A program made the position numbers and the translations under genes. The notes below the pieces were generated by a model that was not told where the DNA came from, ran no database searches, and worked only from the letters and a program-made list of their open reading frames with translations. A stretch of DNA of 64,000 nt from Ampullaceana balthica (taxonomy: Eukaryota; Mollusca; Gastropoda; Lymnaeidae): positions 403,338-467,337 of the forward strand of contig CALYLW010000499.1 in NCBI GenBank assembly GCA_944989445.1, given 5' to 3'. Below, in pieces: positions 47,641-59,297 of this stretch (position 1 is its first letter; each line of letters starts with the position of its first letter).

Positions 47641-48486
47641 GCATTAAAAAAATCGGAAACGCTTTGTTTGAATTTGCGTTTCAATACTCATTCGAATTTT
47701 AATACTTGTTATTAAAAGGTTTAACAAAAAACATAAAGACGTTATGTAACATTTTAAAGTGCGTCTCTCTATTAAAAGTCCTTGTCAGTCAGCAGATTTA
47801 AAGCTCTCAGGCTAATACCATCGCCAGACCTTGTTTCCGACCCGGACGCAGATCAGTCTCTAAAATTAGTTTCCATTGGTAAAGCGCTGACCACATGATC
47901 ACATGATCCCATGATCACATGATAAAAAAAATAAACACAAAAGACGCTCGACTCCTCCACTTCTGACGGCTCTAAAATGCGGTCGGCATTGTTCGTCCAG
48001 TGAAAAGTTTGCAATCCCAACACAACAGAGTTCGGACATCAAGGGGCTATTTTCTGATACATCTTGAAACAAATGTTCGTCTCGCAGACCTTCTCCGGGC
48101 GAACAATGGCATTGGACCCACGCAAGGTAACAGTACGACCTGGCGTTTTATCATTTCGTCCTAGTCTTCCAAATGTCGTTTTGTAAGATGTTAAATCATC
48201 GTGTGTGGCATGATTTTTGCTAGGTAATGTTTACTGCTTTGGTTTTTGTCCGCGTGTTTTTGTTGTCTATGTTGCTGTTTTGTACTAAAATGTCTCAAGG
48301 AGGAGTCTTCATTAGCAGCACGGGTTGCGTTGAGCTAGTGTCGTACGTGTTGCGGCAAGGATTAAGAGTAGCGGCTTTATACCCCAAATAATCTCCTATT
48401 GCGTGCCATAACCCCACTTAAGAACGGTGTCTGGTTCCGATATTCACCCCCCCCCCGGTCGCCTCTAGGTTATGGTAGTAGAAAAG
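47641..48486. other. Spacer, no gene
   Basis: A short catgatcacatgatccc repetition at 47894-47920. No coding seen. Confidence 0.5.
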
Positions 48487-48740
48487 TAATCTATATAATA
48501 AAACAAACCCGTAAAAACAAAGTTTTTGACTATAAATCCCTTATATATGAGACATAACTAAAAGTATTGATTATGTTCAAACGCGGAAAAAAACAACAGA
48601 CTGAATCTGTCTTAACTTCCCTTTGATTTATAACCCTTGGGGCGGGTTGGAGAGGGGAAAGGTCTGGTCACCGATCGCTGGACCAAGCTCAGCTAGACAC
48701 GTAAAATGTAAACAAAAGCACGCCGGTACACCTGGTTATC
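48487..48740 (+). mobile_element. Family B copy 7, 3'-truncated
   Basis: tatataataaaacaaacccg leads into the standard box and first half. It matches 46378-46620 (ctggtcaccgat, gacacgtaaaatgtaa) and stops before the core. Confidence 0.75.
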
Positions 48741-48882
48741 TAAATAACACTGGAATAAATTATTCCTCCTTTATATGTCATCTTTTAACCAACTACGCAA
48801 AAAGACAAGACAGTGTGTTGACATTATTTGGTTCAAGTGATGAGCGGGTCTAATTGACAATATAACCAGCCGAGCTGAACAA

Positions 48883-49185
48883 TCATTCACATGGAACTGA
48901 GGTAACTGGTATGTACAAAACGGTCTTGGCAAGGAATGACATTATCGGATATCGGTGTTTATTAAGCTTCCACCATTTTAGATGTTTAATGGATTCAGGA
49001 ACTTTCATTTCCATTTTGTAACGCAGTTTTTCATCAGAAGAGCTGTCGTCATTTTCTGTCTCTGAGTCATAATTCATTACTGTCATTAGCTTAACACGCT
49101 TTTCATTGGGTTTGATGTTAAGCAGGTGAAGTGGTAAACGATTTCTCAAAATGGATACAATAAACTTTATCAACATTTTGAACAT
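48883..49185 (-). pseudogene. hAT transposase dimerisation-domain remnant
   Basis: The minus-strand 100-codon frame ends LKWWKLNKHRYPIMSFLAK followed by VLYIPVTSVPCE. This is the hAT C-terminal dimerisation block (usual form LEWWK-N--RFP-LS-LA---L-IPATSVPSER). It stops just before the expected SER-FS step, so the last part and everything upstream of about 80 residues are missing. An acidic, Ser-rich stretch precedes the block. No element ends assigned. Confidence 0.85.
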
Positions 49186-49800
49186 TCCCGTCAGTCAATA
49201 GTTTAAAACCAAAAAGTTCCTGTTGTCGTTAGGAAATTATTTATCGGCCGCTATTTTTTATATATATTTTTTTTAACGTTTGATTTCCAATAATTTGTAA
49301 GTGATGGGTCGATTAATCGTTAAAAAATAATTTAATCGTTAAAAAGTTTTAACGATTAATCGAGAAAGTAATCGTTAATTTCCGCAGCATTACATAACAC
49401 ATGATTTTTCTACTATAAAAGCTAGTAAAGTAAATTTATAAATATGTTTACATTTCTATGTATACAATTTCTTTGTAAAAAATAATTTATCAATAAATAC
49501 AAATTGGTAATGTTTTTTTTGGGTGTAAATTTGGAATATGTTGTATCTCATTTTTAGGGTGGGGGTGGGGTGGAGTGGGTGGGACCTGCAACCCCAATAA
49601 CTTTCTTGTTGCCTTAAAAGTATATTGTATTTTTATGAGTGTGTATATATAGGTATACAATTTTTATGCAGCCTCTTTTATTACTGCTCACATAAATATG
49701 GCATGCAATGGTAAAGATTTTTCCCACCGTTTCTTCGCTGCAAATAAAATTAATTATTCATGTTTATTAATTTTTAAAATCCATAATATGATTGACTGAA
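49186..49800. other. Spacer with a taatcgttaaaaa motif
   Basis: At 49300-49380 gtgatgggtcgattaatcgt and repeated attaatcg/cgattaat phrases resemble a hAT terminus. No partner end found. Confidence 0.45.
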
Positions 49801-50176
49801 TGGACCGTCCATAAATGACGTCATGCTATTTTGGCTGATTCCCCCCTCCCCTCTCGTCACTCGTCGTCATAAAAACTTAGACACCTTTTTCAATATGACG
49901 TCACAAAGCTTTGTGCCCCCCGCCCCACTATAAAAACCGTATTTCTATTTGAAAATGAGCATGTCAAATCAATTTTTTGTCATTTAAGTACGTTATTAGT
50001 GTCAGGCTGCACTATAATATCGTAATATGCGTGAAGCCATGTAAAATGTCTTTAAATAAAGTGTCTGTAATCAAATATTTAAGTGAAACTTTTATTTAAA
50101 TTTGCGCGTTTTGCTGTGACGTCACATCTATTAAACACTTACCCTTTTCTGCGTGACGTCATTTATGGACGGCCCC
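49801..50176. mobile_element. Relative of the 3-bp-TSD miniature element (subfamily 2)
   Basis: Ends ggaccgtccataaatgacgt and gacgtcatttatggacggcc are inverted. The interior carries pyrimidine-rich tracts and several gacgtca phrases. Flanking triplets do not match here, so the exact ends are unsure. Confidence 0.65.
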
Positions 50177-50199
50177 CTAAAAAGGGCGGCAAATTTAAG

Positions 50200-50630
50200 A
50201 CCGCCCCGACTGGCAAAAGTTCTAGCTACGCCACTGGTGGTGGGTAAGACTGGAAATTAATTTTACATGACCTAGGCAAAGGCGTAGGATAACGACCTCT
50301 TCGCGTCTCTGGAGGGTGTTTGTTAAGTCCTTTTTGGTAGAGGTCTGGGCATATGGTTTTAAGGCACATCTTGTTTAGCCCCTAGTCTTAAACTGTATAA
50401 CAGTTTTTATAATGGTTTTGTTTTGTTTTGTTACCAATGAAACATTTAGGCTCTCTTCTATAAAGACATAGCCCAAAGGTGGTAAATCTGCGGCCTCTAT
50501 GATGTTCTGTGCGGCCTTCAGAAGCCCATGGAAAATGCTAAAAAAATAAAATTGTGTTTATGTGGATATATTTTATGTTTGAAGAATATATTTATTTTTA
50601 AGTTTAGCTTTCAAAGTTTTGTAGCCCACT
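50200..50630. other. hAT end fragment, then spacer
   Basis: ctagctacgccactgg near 50222 equals the right end of the 12185 element. Near 50475 a caaaggtggtaaatctgcgg phrase resembles another hAT end without partner. Confidence 0.45.
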
Positions 50631-51260
50631 CAGGGGCGGATTAAGACTGAATGGGGTCCCTGGCTTCAATTCAAACTGGGGCCCTATCCAGTCAGAGTCC
50701 CTTTAAATAAAATGATTGCTAGAAGCTAATATAGGATTGTAAATTGTCACTTAATAGTCCATTGTTTCCTTGCTCATGCTTTGTCTGTACTACGGGATCG
50801 GCCTTCCAAACCAAAAAGATTATTCCTGAAAAAAAACCGAACAAGGAGAAATAACTGTTTGCCGGTATCCTAAAATTGAGTCTTACAAATTTAAAAAAAA
50901 AGAACATAAAGAAATTCCACCGCTGGGAATTGATCCCTACATCGATTGCACCACAAGCCTAAACACTTCCATAAGACCAGCAGAGCTAAACGGGAATTGT
51001 AAATGTAAACAATATAAACAATATTCTTTAATATTTTCTCTTATTGAGTCTACAAATGAGGTTTTTCGATTGCTAGGTTTTCCGGTCCGAATAGCGATCA
51101 GATTAATAGATATGATTTTAAACATTTATTTAATTTATGATATTTTAAGGAATTCATGCAAACATTTGTCCACCTTTATTATAAAATAAAAGTTTGGGGG
51201 CCCCTAAATCATCGGAGGCCGCTGGCCCGTTCAGAACCCCCCCCCCTTAATATGCTATAG
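50631..51260. mobile_element. Probable decayed hAT element
   Basis: The left end is caggggcggattaag. The right end region has gggggcccctaaatc and ccccccttaa. Flanking octamers agcccact (50623-50630) and agccaact (51261-51268) agree at 7 of 8. The right terminus itself is poorly preserved. Confidence 0.6.
50920..50965 (-). other. tRNA-like segment
   Basis: On the minus strand it contains tagggatcaattccc, B-box-like, with ttaggcttgtggtgc upstream. Too decayed to fold. Confidence 0.3.
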
Positions 51261-51499
51261 AGCCAACTGATATGTAATCGCGCTGAACGTTTTTACCCAC
51301 CGCTCACCTAAAGTAAAAAAATATTTGCTATTATCATACTTTTACGTCTTTCGAACAACTAGCTTTCAAATGAGAATCAATGTTTATTCAATAAAAAAAT
51401 AAAACAATTCTTCATCCAGTTCTATTCATTAAATTTTACATTGCTAATCATTGCTTAATGTTTAATGTTTATTCTTTTTAAAAAAACAGTTCGAAGGTT
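51261..51499. other. Short spacer
   Basis: No signal. Confidence 0.4.
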
Positions 51500-52266
51500 T
51501 TCCCAACTACATAGTCCTCAACTAAAATTGAACATGTCATTATTGTGTTCCATTCTCTCATCCAACATTTCACGACCGTTTTGTCCCTACAACAAGATAA
51601 TCCTCACCTAAAATAGAACACGTCATTATTGTGTTCCTTCTCCCAGCCATCATTTCACGACCATGTTGTCTATACAACATCAAAGTCCTCAACTAAAATT
51701 GAACACGTCATTATTGTGTTCCTGCTCCCAGCCAACATTTCACAATTGTGTTGTCCCTACAACAACATAGTCCTCAACTAAAATTGAACACGTCATTATT
51801 GTGTTCTCTTCTCCCAGCCAACATTTCACAATTGTGTTGTCCCTACAAAAACATAGTCCTCAACTAAAATTGAACACGTCATTATTGTGTTCCCTTCTCC
51901 CAGCCAACATTTCACAATTGTGTTGTCCCTACAAAAACATAGTCCTCAACTAAAATTGAACACGTAATTATTGTGTTCCCTTCTCCCATCCAACATTTCA
52001 CGACCGTATTGTCCCTACAAAAACATAGTCCTCAACTAAAATTGAACATGTCTTTATTGTGTTCCTTCTCCCAGCCAACATTTCACGACCGTATTGTCCC
52101 TACAAAAACATAGTCCTCAACTAAAATGGAACACGTCATTATTGTGTTCCCTTCTCCTAGCCAACATTTCACGAACGTGTTGTCCCTACAACAACATAGT
52201 CCTCAACTAAAATTGAACACGTCATTATTGTGTTCCCTTCTCCCAGCCAACATTTCACGACCATGT
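51500..52266. repeat. 86-bp minisatellite, about nine units
   Basis: The unit contains cacgtcattattgtgttccc, cagccaacatttcac, gttgtccctacaa and cctcaactaaaattgaa. Units vary between caattgtgtt and cgaccgtgtt at one block, and that variant is clustered. Confidence 0.95.
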
Positions 52267-53011
52267 TCGTTGCGCTAAAATTCCTGAAACTAGCGCTGAC
52301 AGACAGGTCTAATTCGTTTCCGGCGTAGAGAGTATGAAAACATCGTTGCCAGGAATACATTAAACAGTTTACCTTTTCTGCGTTATGAAGACGTGTTGTT
52401 TTTCTTCAGTGAAAGGTGGCCTCTTCGTAGGGTATACACGAATCTATGGTCAATGTTTTTTGTGGTTTTTTTAGTGCTGAACACCAACAGGAAGATTAAA
52501 ATCAATAATTAAGAAACACACCTTCCATGATATTTATTATGGCCGCCTAGCCCTCACAAGTAAAGGCTTCGTAGTATTGAAGACGACATTGGTAGCTTTA
52601 AACTCTTTAATCGGCATACTTTCGTCTCGGGAGACGATGGTGCATCACCGTTGAGATGGGTTGCATTTCCTCGAGTGGCTGTGCAGTCCTATCCTTGAGT
52701 GACAGTCCTTATCACAGCTTTTACACACGAGTTCTGTGCTTCCAAATATTTAAAAGTCTTTAGTCTTCAAACAATTGGAAATTCAAAATGTTTTGTTTTT
52801 TGTACTTATTTTTACAATAAAGTATCGTCTTCAAGGAGCTTGTTTTAATAAACCATCTTTTTAACTTACGACGGTTGTAAATACGTCCTTGAATCGTTTT
52901 CAGAGAAAAAGTGAAAAAAGAAAATCACTTTTGTCGCTTATTTAAATATACATTAAACAATTTTTGCTTTCAGGAAGTTTCATCACATCTAATTTTGAAA
53001 TCCTTTTTATT
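52267..53011. other. Spacer, no gene
   Basis: No repeat or coding recognised. Confidence 0.5.
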
Positions 53012-53530
53012 AACTCGTGGTGTCTGAGGCCTTGCTTGAATGCCGAAAAAACTTTGGATCTATTTTAACCCACTTCCTCGTAAGCTAGCGAGCTGAAATT
53101 TTGCAGTCAGGCTCGTGCCGATGATAAAAATGAGGTATCGAAATTTCAGATCGATCGCATGTACTGTAATTAAATTAATGAATTTTTAGATTATCTTTAT
53201 TTATCTCTATGTAACATGTTAATTTTTGTGAATGAGTGTCACGGTGCGTATTATATTGAACAATCTTTCCTGTCGTGATGCGATGCTTATTATATTGAAC
53301 AACCTTTCCTGTCGTGATGCGATGCGTATTCTATTGAACATCCTTTCTGTCGTGTCGTGATGCGATGCGTATTATATTGACGATACTTTTTAAAAATATA
53401 TTCCCGATCGGTGCGCATTATATTAAACATGCTTTACGAGACATAATTTTTGTTGTTGTATTTTTGTATTGTCTTGCGCTGTGAACATACTTTTAGTTAT
53501 GTTTTGTATATAAAGGAGTTATAGTAAAAA
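53012..53530 (-). mobile_element. Family B copy 8, reverse orientation
   Basis: In reverse it shows the box (ctataactcctttatatac), the ataatacgcac phrases, the core (aattacagtacatgcgatcg) and the agcgagctgaaatt phrase. The phrase ttatattgaacaacctttcc is tandemly repeated three times at 53250-53375, an expansion not seen in the other copies. Confidence 0.78.
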
Positions 53531-54020
53531 AAAGTTTTGTTGTTTTTAAAAAAAATTTAAATACTAAATTTTAATTTAATATTTACAGATGATAACTATT
53601 ATTTTCAAATTTAAAATAAAAGTTGATATTTTTCAATGTGTTTTTATAAACTGAACCAAACTAAACAGTTTGAGTAATTCCAGCCTTAAATAAATATTAA
53701 GATTTAATTATAAGATCTAAACTCTGACAAGTTTATCTGAAATGTGACTTTACAAAAATAAATAAACCAATAGCTTTTCGAAGCTTTAACAAATTTGTAA
53801 ATCAGAAGAAATATAATGTCTTGATTAGGTAACAGATATACTTTCGATGTATGAACTAAACATTTATTAAAATAAAAGGAAGAGCCTTGCTGGGAGGAGA
53901 TCGTGGTTATTAAATTTTCTCTTATATAGATCAGACTTCCTCCCCTTAAATAAATATTTTTGAAAATAATTTTTAATTTGACACATTTTCTTTTGCGAAA
54001 TCTCAATAATGCTCTATTTA
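53531..54020. other. AT-rich spacer
   Basis: A 100-codon minus frame (53704-54006) is AT-driven and unremarkable. Confidence 0.5.
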
Positions 54021-54945
54021 AAATAAAATACTAAAAAAAATCTTTTTTTTTAAAAAGGAAATGCTTTTATTTACTTATAGAAAGTTCACTAAAAAGAAGA
54101 AAATAAAAATTTTCAATCGGTGAACTTATCGACTGCGCATAAAAGTGTGGGGCGCCCATCACAACTCATTTATTTTTTTAACTACTCTTTTGCATAGAGA
54201 TAAATTTTTCTAATTAATATGATAGTAGAATGCATATGATCAAAGTTGTGAAACTTTTGAATGTTTATTAATATTCATATAAATTTGTATTTATGCTTCG
54301 CAGACTTGTACATGATAGCGAGTTGTGATGAGGGCCCCACGCTTTTATGTGCAGTCGATAGGTTCACGGATTGAAAAATTTTATTTTCTTCTTTTTAGTG
54401 CACTTTCTATAAGTAAATAAAAGCGTGTCCTTTTAAAAAAAATAATTTTTTAGTATTTTATTGTTTCTACTTTTTAAGTATCAATTTTTTTAACGGATTA
54501 TTAACCCTTATCAATTCAATTTAATTAGTTAAACTTCATTGTCAATAACTTAAAATTAAATGTGATTAAAAAGATAGATTATTAATTACAAATTTATGTA
54601 CTAAAAAAATAGTTTTCCCCAACTGAGAATTGAATCCCGCACCTCCAGGTCAGCTCTATTACACTATCGCTAACAATTCGACAACCAATTTCTGACAAAT
54701 TACGTTTTTTTAAAAATTATAATACAAACTCTTTACAATCCACTTCTGACATCAACACATTGCAATTGTGTGTATCCCTCTAGGGCGAATTGAGGCGTGG
54801 TTCATTGGGTGAGCGATAATATAGACATAAACTAAAAACTAAAAATGCATTAATTTAATTACGGTACATTCGATCGATCATACTACATACAACATACTAC
54901 ATACAAACAGTGTGAGTTAAATAAAAGCGTGTAATAACCATTTTC
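54021..54945. repeat. Composite repeat D, copy 2
   Basis: Same order and orientation as 10407-11465: long foldback (arms about 54021-54180 and 54315-54462), the attaatttaattag/aacttcattgtcaataa stretch, a tRNA-like segment, the family B core at 54842, and the tacaaacagtgtg end. The core is cut short right after cgatcgatc, and about 100 bp present in copy 1 is absent. Confidence 0.8.
54616..54690 (-). other. tRNA-like segment in composite repeat D
   Basis: Minus strand: ttagcgatagtgtaatagag (A-box-like) and then gcgggattcaattctcag (B-box-like), at SINE-like spacing. A complete cloverleaf is not present. Confidence 0.5.
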
Positions 54946-55254
54946 AAGCCATTTTTGTTTCATTAAATTTTTATTTTTTAACAAGGGAATCGAAAAGCAA
55001 AAAAAAAGTGTGTTTTATTATAACTTGTGTCAGCAAATTATCACCCGCTGGCTATATGTGTGTAGTTGTTTGTGACCTCTGACCGAGGAAACAAAAAGGG
55101 CTCGGAGATATTCTATCGTTGCGTTTGTCCATTACCTAATGGCGTGTGTGGGGGAAGGGGGCAGTGAGGGTGGATCTTACCAGGTCGGACGATTTTCGAG
55201 GAGCTTAAGGTCAAGGACATCTGTGAATAACTCAATACTAGCTTAAACCACAGT
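54946..55254. other. Spacer, no gene
   Basis: No signal. Confidence 0.45.
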
Positions 55255-55690
55255 GTATGTATGAGTGAGGAGTGGTGTCGTGGTGAGTGAGGAGTGGTGT
55301 CGTGGTGAGTGAGGAGTGGTGTTATGGTGAGTGAGGAGTGGTGTTGTGGTGAGTGAGGAGTGGTGTTGTGGTGAGTGAGGAGTGGTGTTGTAGTGAGTGA
55401 GGAGTGGTGTTGTGGTGAGTGAGGAGTGGTGTTATGGCGAGTGAGGAGTGGTGTTATGGTGAGTGAGGAGTGGTGTTATGGTGAGTTAGGATAGGAGTGG
55501 TGTTATGGTGAGTGAGGAGTGGTGTTATGGTGATGTAGGAGTGGTGTTATGGTGAGTTAGGAGTGGTGTTATGGTGAGTGAGGTGTGGTGTTGTGGTGAG
55601 TGAGGAGTGGTGTTATGGTGAGTGAGGAGTAGTGTCGTGGTGAGTGAGGTGTGGTGTTGTGGTGAGTGAGGAGTGGTTTTATGGTGAGTT
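55255..55690. repeat. 22-bp minisatellite, about 20 units
   Basis: Units of gtgagtgaggagtggtgtta plus tg, with gtcg, gttg and gttatg variants. Confidence 0.96.
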
Positions 55691-56165
55691 ATGATGGAGT
55701 CGTGTGGAGATGCTGTTGTGCTGAGTTATGATGGAGTCGTGTGGAGATGCTGTTGTGCTGAGTTATGATGGAGTCGTGTGGAGATGCTGTTGTGCTGAGT
55801 TATGATGGTGTCGTGTGGAGATGCTGTTGTGCTGAGTTATGATGGAGTCGTGTGGAGATGCTGTTGTGCTGAGTTATGATGGAGTCGTGTGGAGATGCTG
55901 TTGTGCTGAGTTATGATGGAGTCGTGTGGAGATGCTGTTGTGCTGAGTTATGATGGTGTCGTGTGGAGATGCTGTTGTGCTGAGTTATGATGGAGTCGTG
56001 TGGAGATGCTGTTGTGCTGAGTTATGATGGAGTCGTGTGGAGATGCTGTTGTGCTGAGTTATGATGGAGTCGTGTGGAGATGCTGTTGTGCTGAGTTATG
56101 ATGGTGTCATGTGGAGATGATGTTGTGCTGAGTTATGATGTTGCCGTGTGGTGATGCTGTTGTGG
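55686..56165. repeat. 37-bp minisatellite, 13 units, joined to the 22-bp array
   Basis: Units of gagttatgatggagtcgtgt plus ggagatgctgttgtgct. The gagttatg start overlaps the last 22-bp unit (tggtgagttatg), so this array probably grew from its edge. Confidence 0.96.
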
Positions 56166-56215
56166 TGAGTTATTAGCTGTTCATAATTTTTATACTCTGC
56201 TAATATATTTATATC

Positions 56216-57373
56216 GACGTCGCAGCCCTGAGCGAGACCAGGCTCGCGGGAGAAGGAGAGCTCTGTGAAAGAGGATCTGGTTACACATTTTACTGGAGTG
56301 GCAGACCCAGCGAGGAGCGGCGTGAGGCAGGCGTTGGGTTTGCAGTTAGGTCAATTCTTGTCGGAAAGCTGGCTGGACTTCCCAAGGGAGTGAACGACAG
56401 GCTCGTGACCATGAAACTCCGACTGGCTGGAAAGAAATACCTCACCATCATCAGTGCCTACGCTCCAACCATGACCAATACAAATGAAGTGAAGGCAAAG
56501 TTTTATGAAGAACTTCACACTGTCATTGCTGACGTTCCAAAGGCGGACAAACTCATCTTGCTAGGTGACTTCGACGCAAGAGTTTGCAAGGACAACGTTG
56601 CCTGGGAAGGAGTCCTTGGACATCATGGAGTGGGTCACTGCAACAGCAACGATCTTCTTTTACTCCAGACCTGCGCTGAACATGAAATGCTGATCACCAA
56701 CACGATCTTCCGCCTCCCAACCGTAACCAGACGGTCCACCTTGACCAAGGACTCCTGCCTGAAAGTCAGTGTGGATTCCGAAAAACAGCGAGGGACCATC
56801 GACATGGGATTCGCTGCCAGGCAGCTGCAAGAGAAATGTCAGGAGCAGAACTTCAACCTCTTCTCCACATATGTCGACCTGACCAAGGCTTTTGACACCG
56901 TTGGCAGAGAGGGTCTGTTGAAGATAATGGTCAAGTACGGTTGCCCAAGGAAACTCATCGTCTTGGTGAGACGATTCCACGAGGGCATGCAGGCCAGAGT
57001 CCAGGACAGCGGAGAGTTTTCTGATCCTTTCACAGTCACAAACGGGGTCAAGCAGGGCTGCGTCCTGACACCAACACTGTTTATCCTCATGTTTTCCGCC
57101 ATGCTGACAGAGGCCTTCAGAGACGAGGATGTTGGTGTCAAACTGAGGTACCGCACAGATGGCAAACTGTTCAACCTTCGGAGGCTCCATGCAAAAACCA
57201 AGGTTGTGACAGACATCATCAGAGACCTCCTGTTTGCTGATGACTGTGCCCTCAACGCTGTCTCAGAAGCCGACATGCAACGCAGCGTTAACCTGTTCTC
57301 CAGCGCCTGCACAAACTTTGGTCTGACGATCAACACCAAGAAGACTGAAGTCCTCCATCAGCCTGCGCCTTGA
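56216..57373 (+). pseudogene. LINE ORF2: endonuclease fused by deletion to reverse transcriptase
   Basis: The frame is open from the 5' truncation (AALSETRLAGEGEL, then REAGVGFAVR), without a true ATG; the first start-like codon is GTG at 56390. From there, residues 23-30 AYAPTMTN and 58-65 LGDFDARV are endonuclease. The usual GDFN is GDFD here, a change at a conserved Asn. At about residue 110-125 the endonuclease C-terminus and RT fingers are missing, and the frame joins RGTIDMGFAARQLQEK. RT motifs follow: DLTKAFDTVGREGL (163-176), NGVKQGCVLTP (218-228) and the catalytic FADD (282-285). An extra A in the run near 56781 restores the frame after the deletion. The frame ends at 57371 through an extra T. 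Confidence 0.93.
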
Positions 57374-57375
57374 AG

Positions 57376-58199
57376 GCCCTACGTTGAGCCCAACATCACT
57401 GTCAAGGGCCAGAGACTCAACACAGTGCACTGTTCACATACCTAGGCAGCACACTGTCGCAAAATGTCACCATCGATGACGAAGTGAGTGTCAGAATTGC
57501 CAGAGCCAGCTCCACTTTTGGCAGGTTGTCTCCAAATGTCTGGAACAGAAGAGGCATTACCATCCAGACCAAGCTGAAAGTGTACAGGGCGGTGTTGCTC
57601 CCCACACTGCTATATGCGTGTGAAACATGGACTGTGTATCAGAGCCATGCTAGGAAGCTTAACCACTTTCATTCAACAAGCCTCAGGAAGATCCTCGGCA
57701 TAAAGTGGCAGGACAAAATACCAGACACAGTGGTACTGACCAAGGCAGGTCTCCCCAGCATATTCACACTCCTGATGCAGTCCAAGCTTCGTTGGGCGGG
57801 GCACGTGGTCCGAATGCCAGACGAGAGACTGCCAACGAGACTCTTCTATGGTGAGCTCCAGCATGGCCAGCGGTCCCACGGTGGGCAAAAGAAACGCTTC
57901 AAAGAAACACTGAAAGCCTCACTGAAAGCGTTTGCCATAAACCCAGACACGTGGGAACTTGCTGCAATGGACCGATCCACCTGGCGTTCTTCCATCCACG
58001 AAGGTGCCAAGTTATGCGAGGCAAACCGAATCACCGCCGCAGAAAAGAAGAGGCAAGCCCGAAAGACCCGTGCTGTCAACCCTCCTGGAGATGTCCCACT
58101 CGTCCCTTCTGTTCCCGAACCTTCCATGCAAGGATTGGCCTCATCAGCCATCTGCGCACGCACAAACAAAACCAGTCCCAGCAATCCTCGGATGACTAG
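57376..58199 (+). pseudogene. LINE ORF2 C-terminal part, frameshifted
   Basis: After the break at 57371 and a lost base near 57430, the frame from 57484 reads RIARASSTFGRL, LLYACETWTVYQ, LRKILGIKWQDKIPDT and LRWAGHVVRMPDERLPTRL, the post-RT region of this LINE group. It ends in the KKRFKETLKAS and NPDTWELAAMDRSTWR block. Compared with the 27301 copy, seven bases are missing near 58100. The zinc finger (SRTFHARIGLISHLRTH) therefore continues in another frame and lacks its first cysteine context. Confidence 0.92.
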
Positions 58200-58347
58200 A
58201 GTGGTCTTCGTCGAATCAACGGACGAACGACAGCAACAACTCTGCTAATATATTTTTATCCTTTAAGATTCCCATCTTTTGGTCTGCATTATATTTTGAA
58301 AGTTGTTTACTTGGCGTTCAGCTCATGTTAGGATATTGCTCAAAGTA

Positions 58348-58715
58348 TCCTATATAATAAAAGGCAATTTTCTGTCCGTTCATTCAGGTCATCTATAGCG
58401 ATTGGTCCCTCAAACACATATGACTCCTAAAGCGAATCATATTGAACACGTTTATGCGGACGTTCAAAACGAGTTATTTTTGGTGCAGTATTTCTTCCAA
58501 GAATTTGTTTTGAGTTATGCGCGTTGGGATTTATAGTCAAAAGCTCTGTTTTTACGAGTTATTTATTTTAACTATAATGAATAGTATTGTTTACGTGATG
58601 CACATGTATGCCGGTTGAGATGGCTGTTGGGGGGGGGGAGGGGATTTACAACAACATGCCACCGAATAGTAGCGGTACGTCCTTTGACGGGCTTTGTTGC
58701 TCGTATTCAATAAAG
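58348..58715 (+). mobile_element. Helitron-like non-autonomous element, family C
   Basis: Starts tcctatataataaaaggcaa and contains attggtccctcaaacacata and gcgcgttgggatttatagtc. It ends shortly after the hairpin acgggctttgttgctcgt, which has one stem mismatch. It is the inverted match of 7255-7643. Confidence 0.6.
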
Positions 58716-59228
58716 ACGTTTGTTAAGAGTCACAATTTTGCGCATCGACTCCGCACCGTCGTAGCACAGCTTTCTCGCCATCCCACAAAATCTGCGCAAG
58801 AATCATGACACAAAAAAAAATATTCGCGTGCAGACATTAGACTTAAATAAATCCACCCCCAAACCACCAGTGAAAGATTTCCGATAATCCAATAATTCTG
58901 ACAGTGGGTATCAATAACCAATTTGTTTACGAATCGCTGGCACAGATCGATAGCGGGTGAAGGGGCGGGCGTGTAAGCTGAAAATTTTTGTTTGGGTTTC
59001 GCGTGGCTATCTCACGGTCATCCAGCGCATTGATTAGCGGGGGTGGGATGGGGGAGGGTTTTGGAGGGGGAGGGGGTGGGAAAGAGAGATGGACCAGAGT
59101 TCTTTAACAGCGGGGGGCGGGAGTGAATCCCTTGGGAGGCTGGAGGTTGGGAGGTTCGGCTCACCTCCTAATGGAGTCATTTTCAATTGCTTTCTTAATT
59201 ATAAAGCCCTCTTCGCGTTAAGTAATTG
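58716..59228. other. Spacer with G-rich stretch
   Basis: G-runs at 59038-59080. No gene. Confidence 0.45.

Positions 59229-59291
<63 letters not shown>
59229..59291. repeat. (GA)n tract
   Basis: About 62 bp of uninterrupted GA. Confidence 0.98.

Positions 59292-59297
<6 letters not shown>

Larger units (their letters stand above)
56211..58238 (+). mobile_element. LINE (non-LTR retrotransposon) copy, 5'-truncated, 17-bp TSD
   Basis: The duplication ACTCTGCTAATATATTT is exact at 56194-56210 and 58239-58255. The copy starts inside the AP endonuclease domain and runs through reverse transcriptase to a C2H2-finger tail. The middle is deleted and the frame is broken several times, so it cannot move by itself. 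Its tail is nearly identical to 27301-27682. Clade (RTE/Rex-like or CR1-like) is not decided. Confidence 0.95.

Noticed and set aside
49300..49380. Complete hAT element at the gtgatgggtcgattaatcg motif
   Set aside because: Only one end-like motif is visible; neither partner nor duplication was found.
56390..57373. Host gene for an endonuclease/reverse transcriptase-like protein
   Set aside because: Flanked by a 17-bp target duplication, 5'-truncated, internally deleted and frameshifted: a dead LINE copy.
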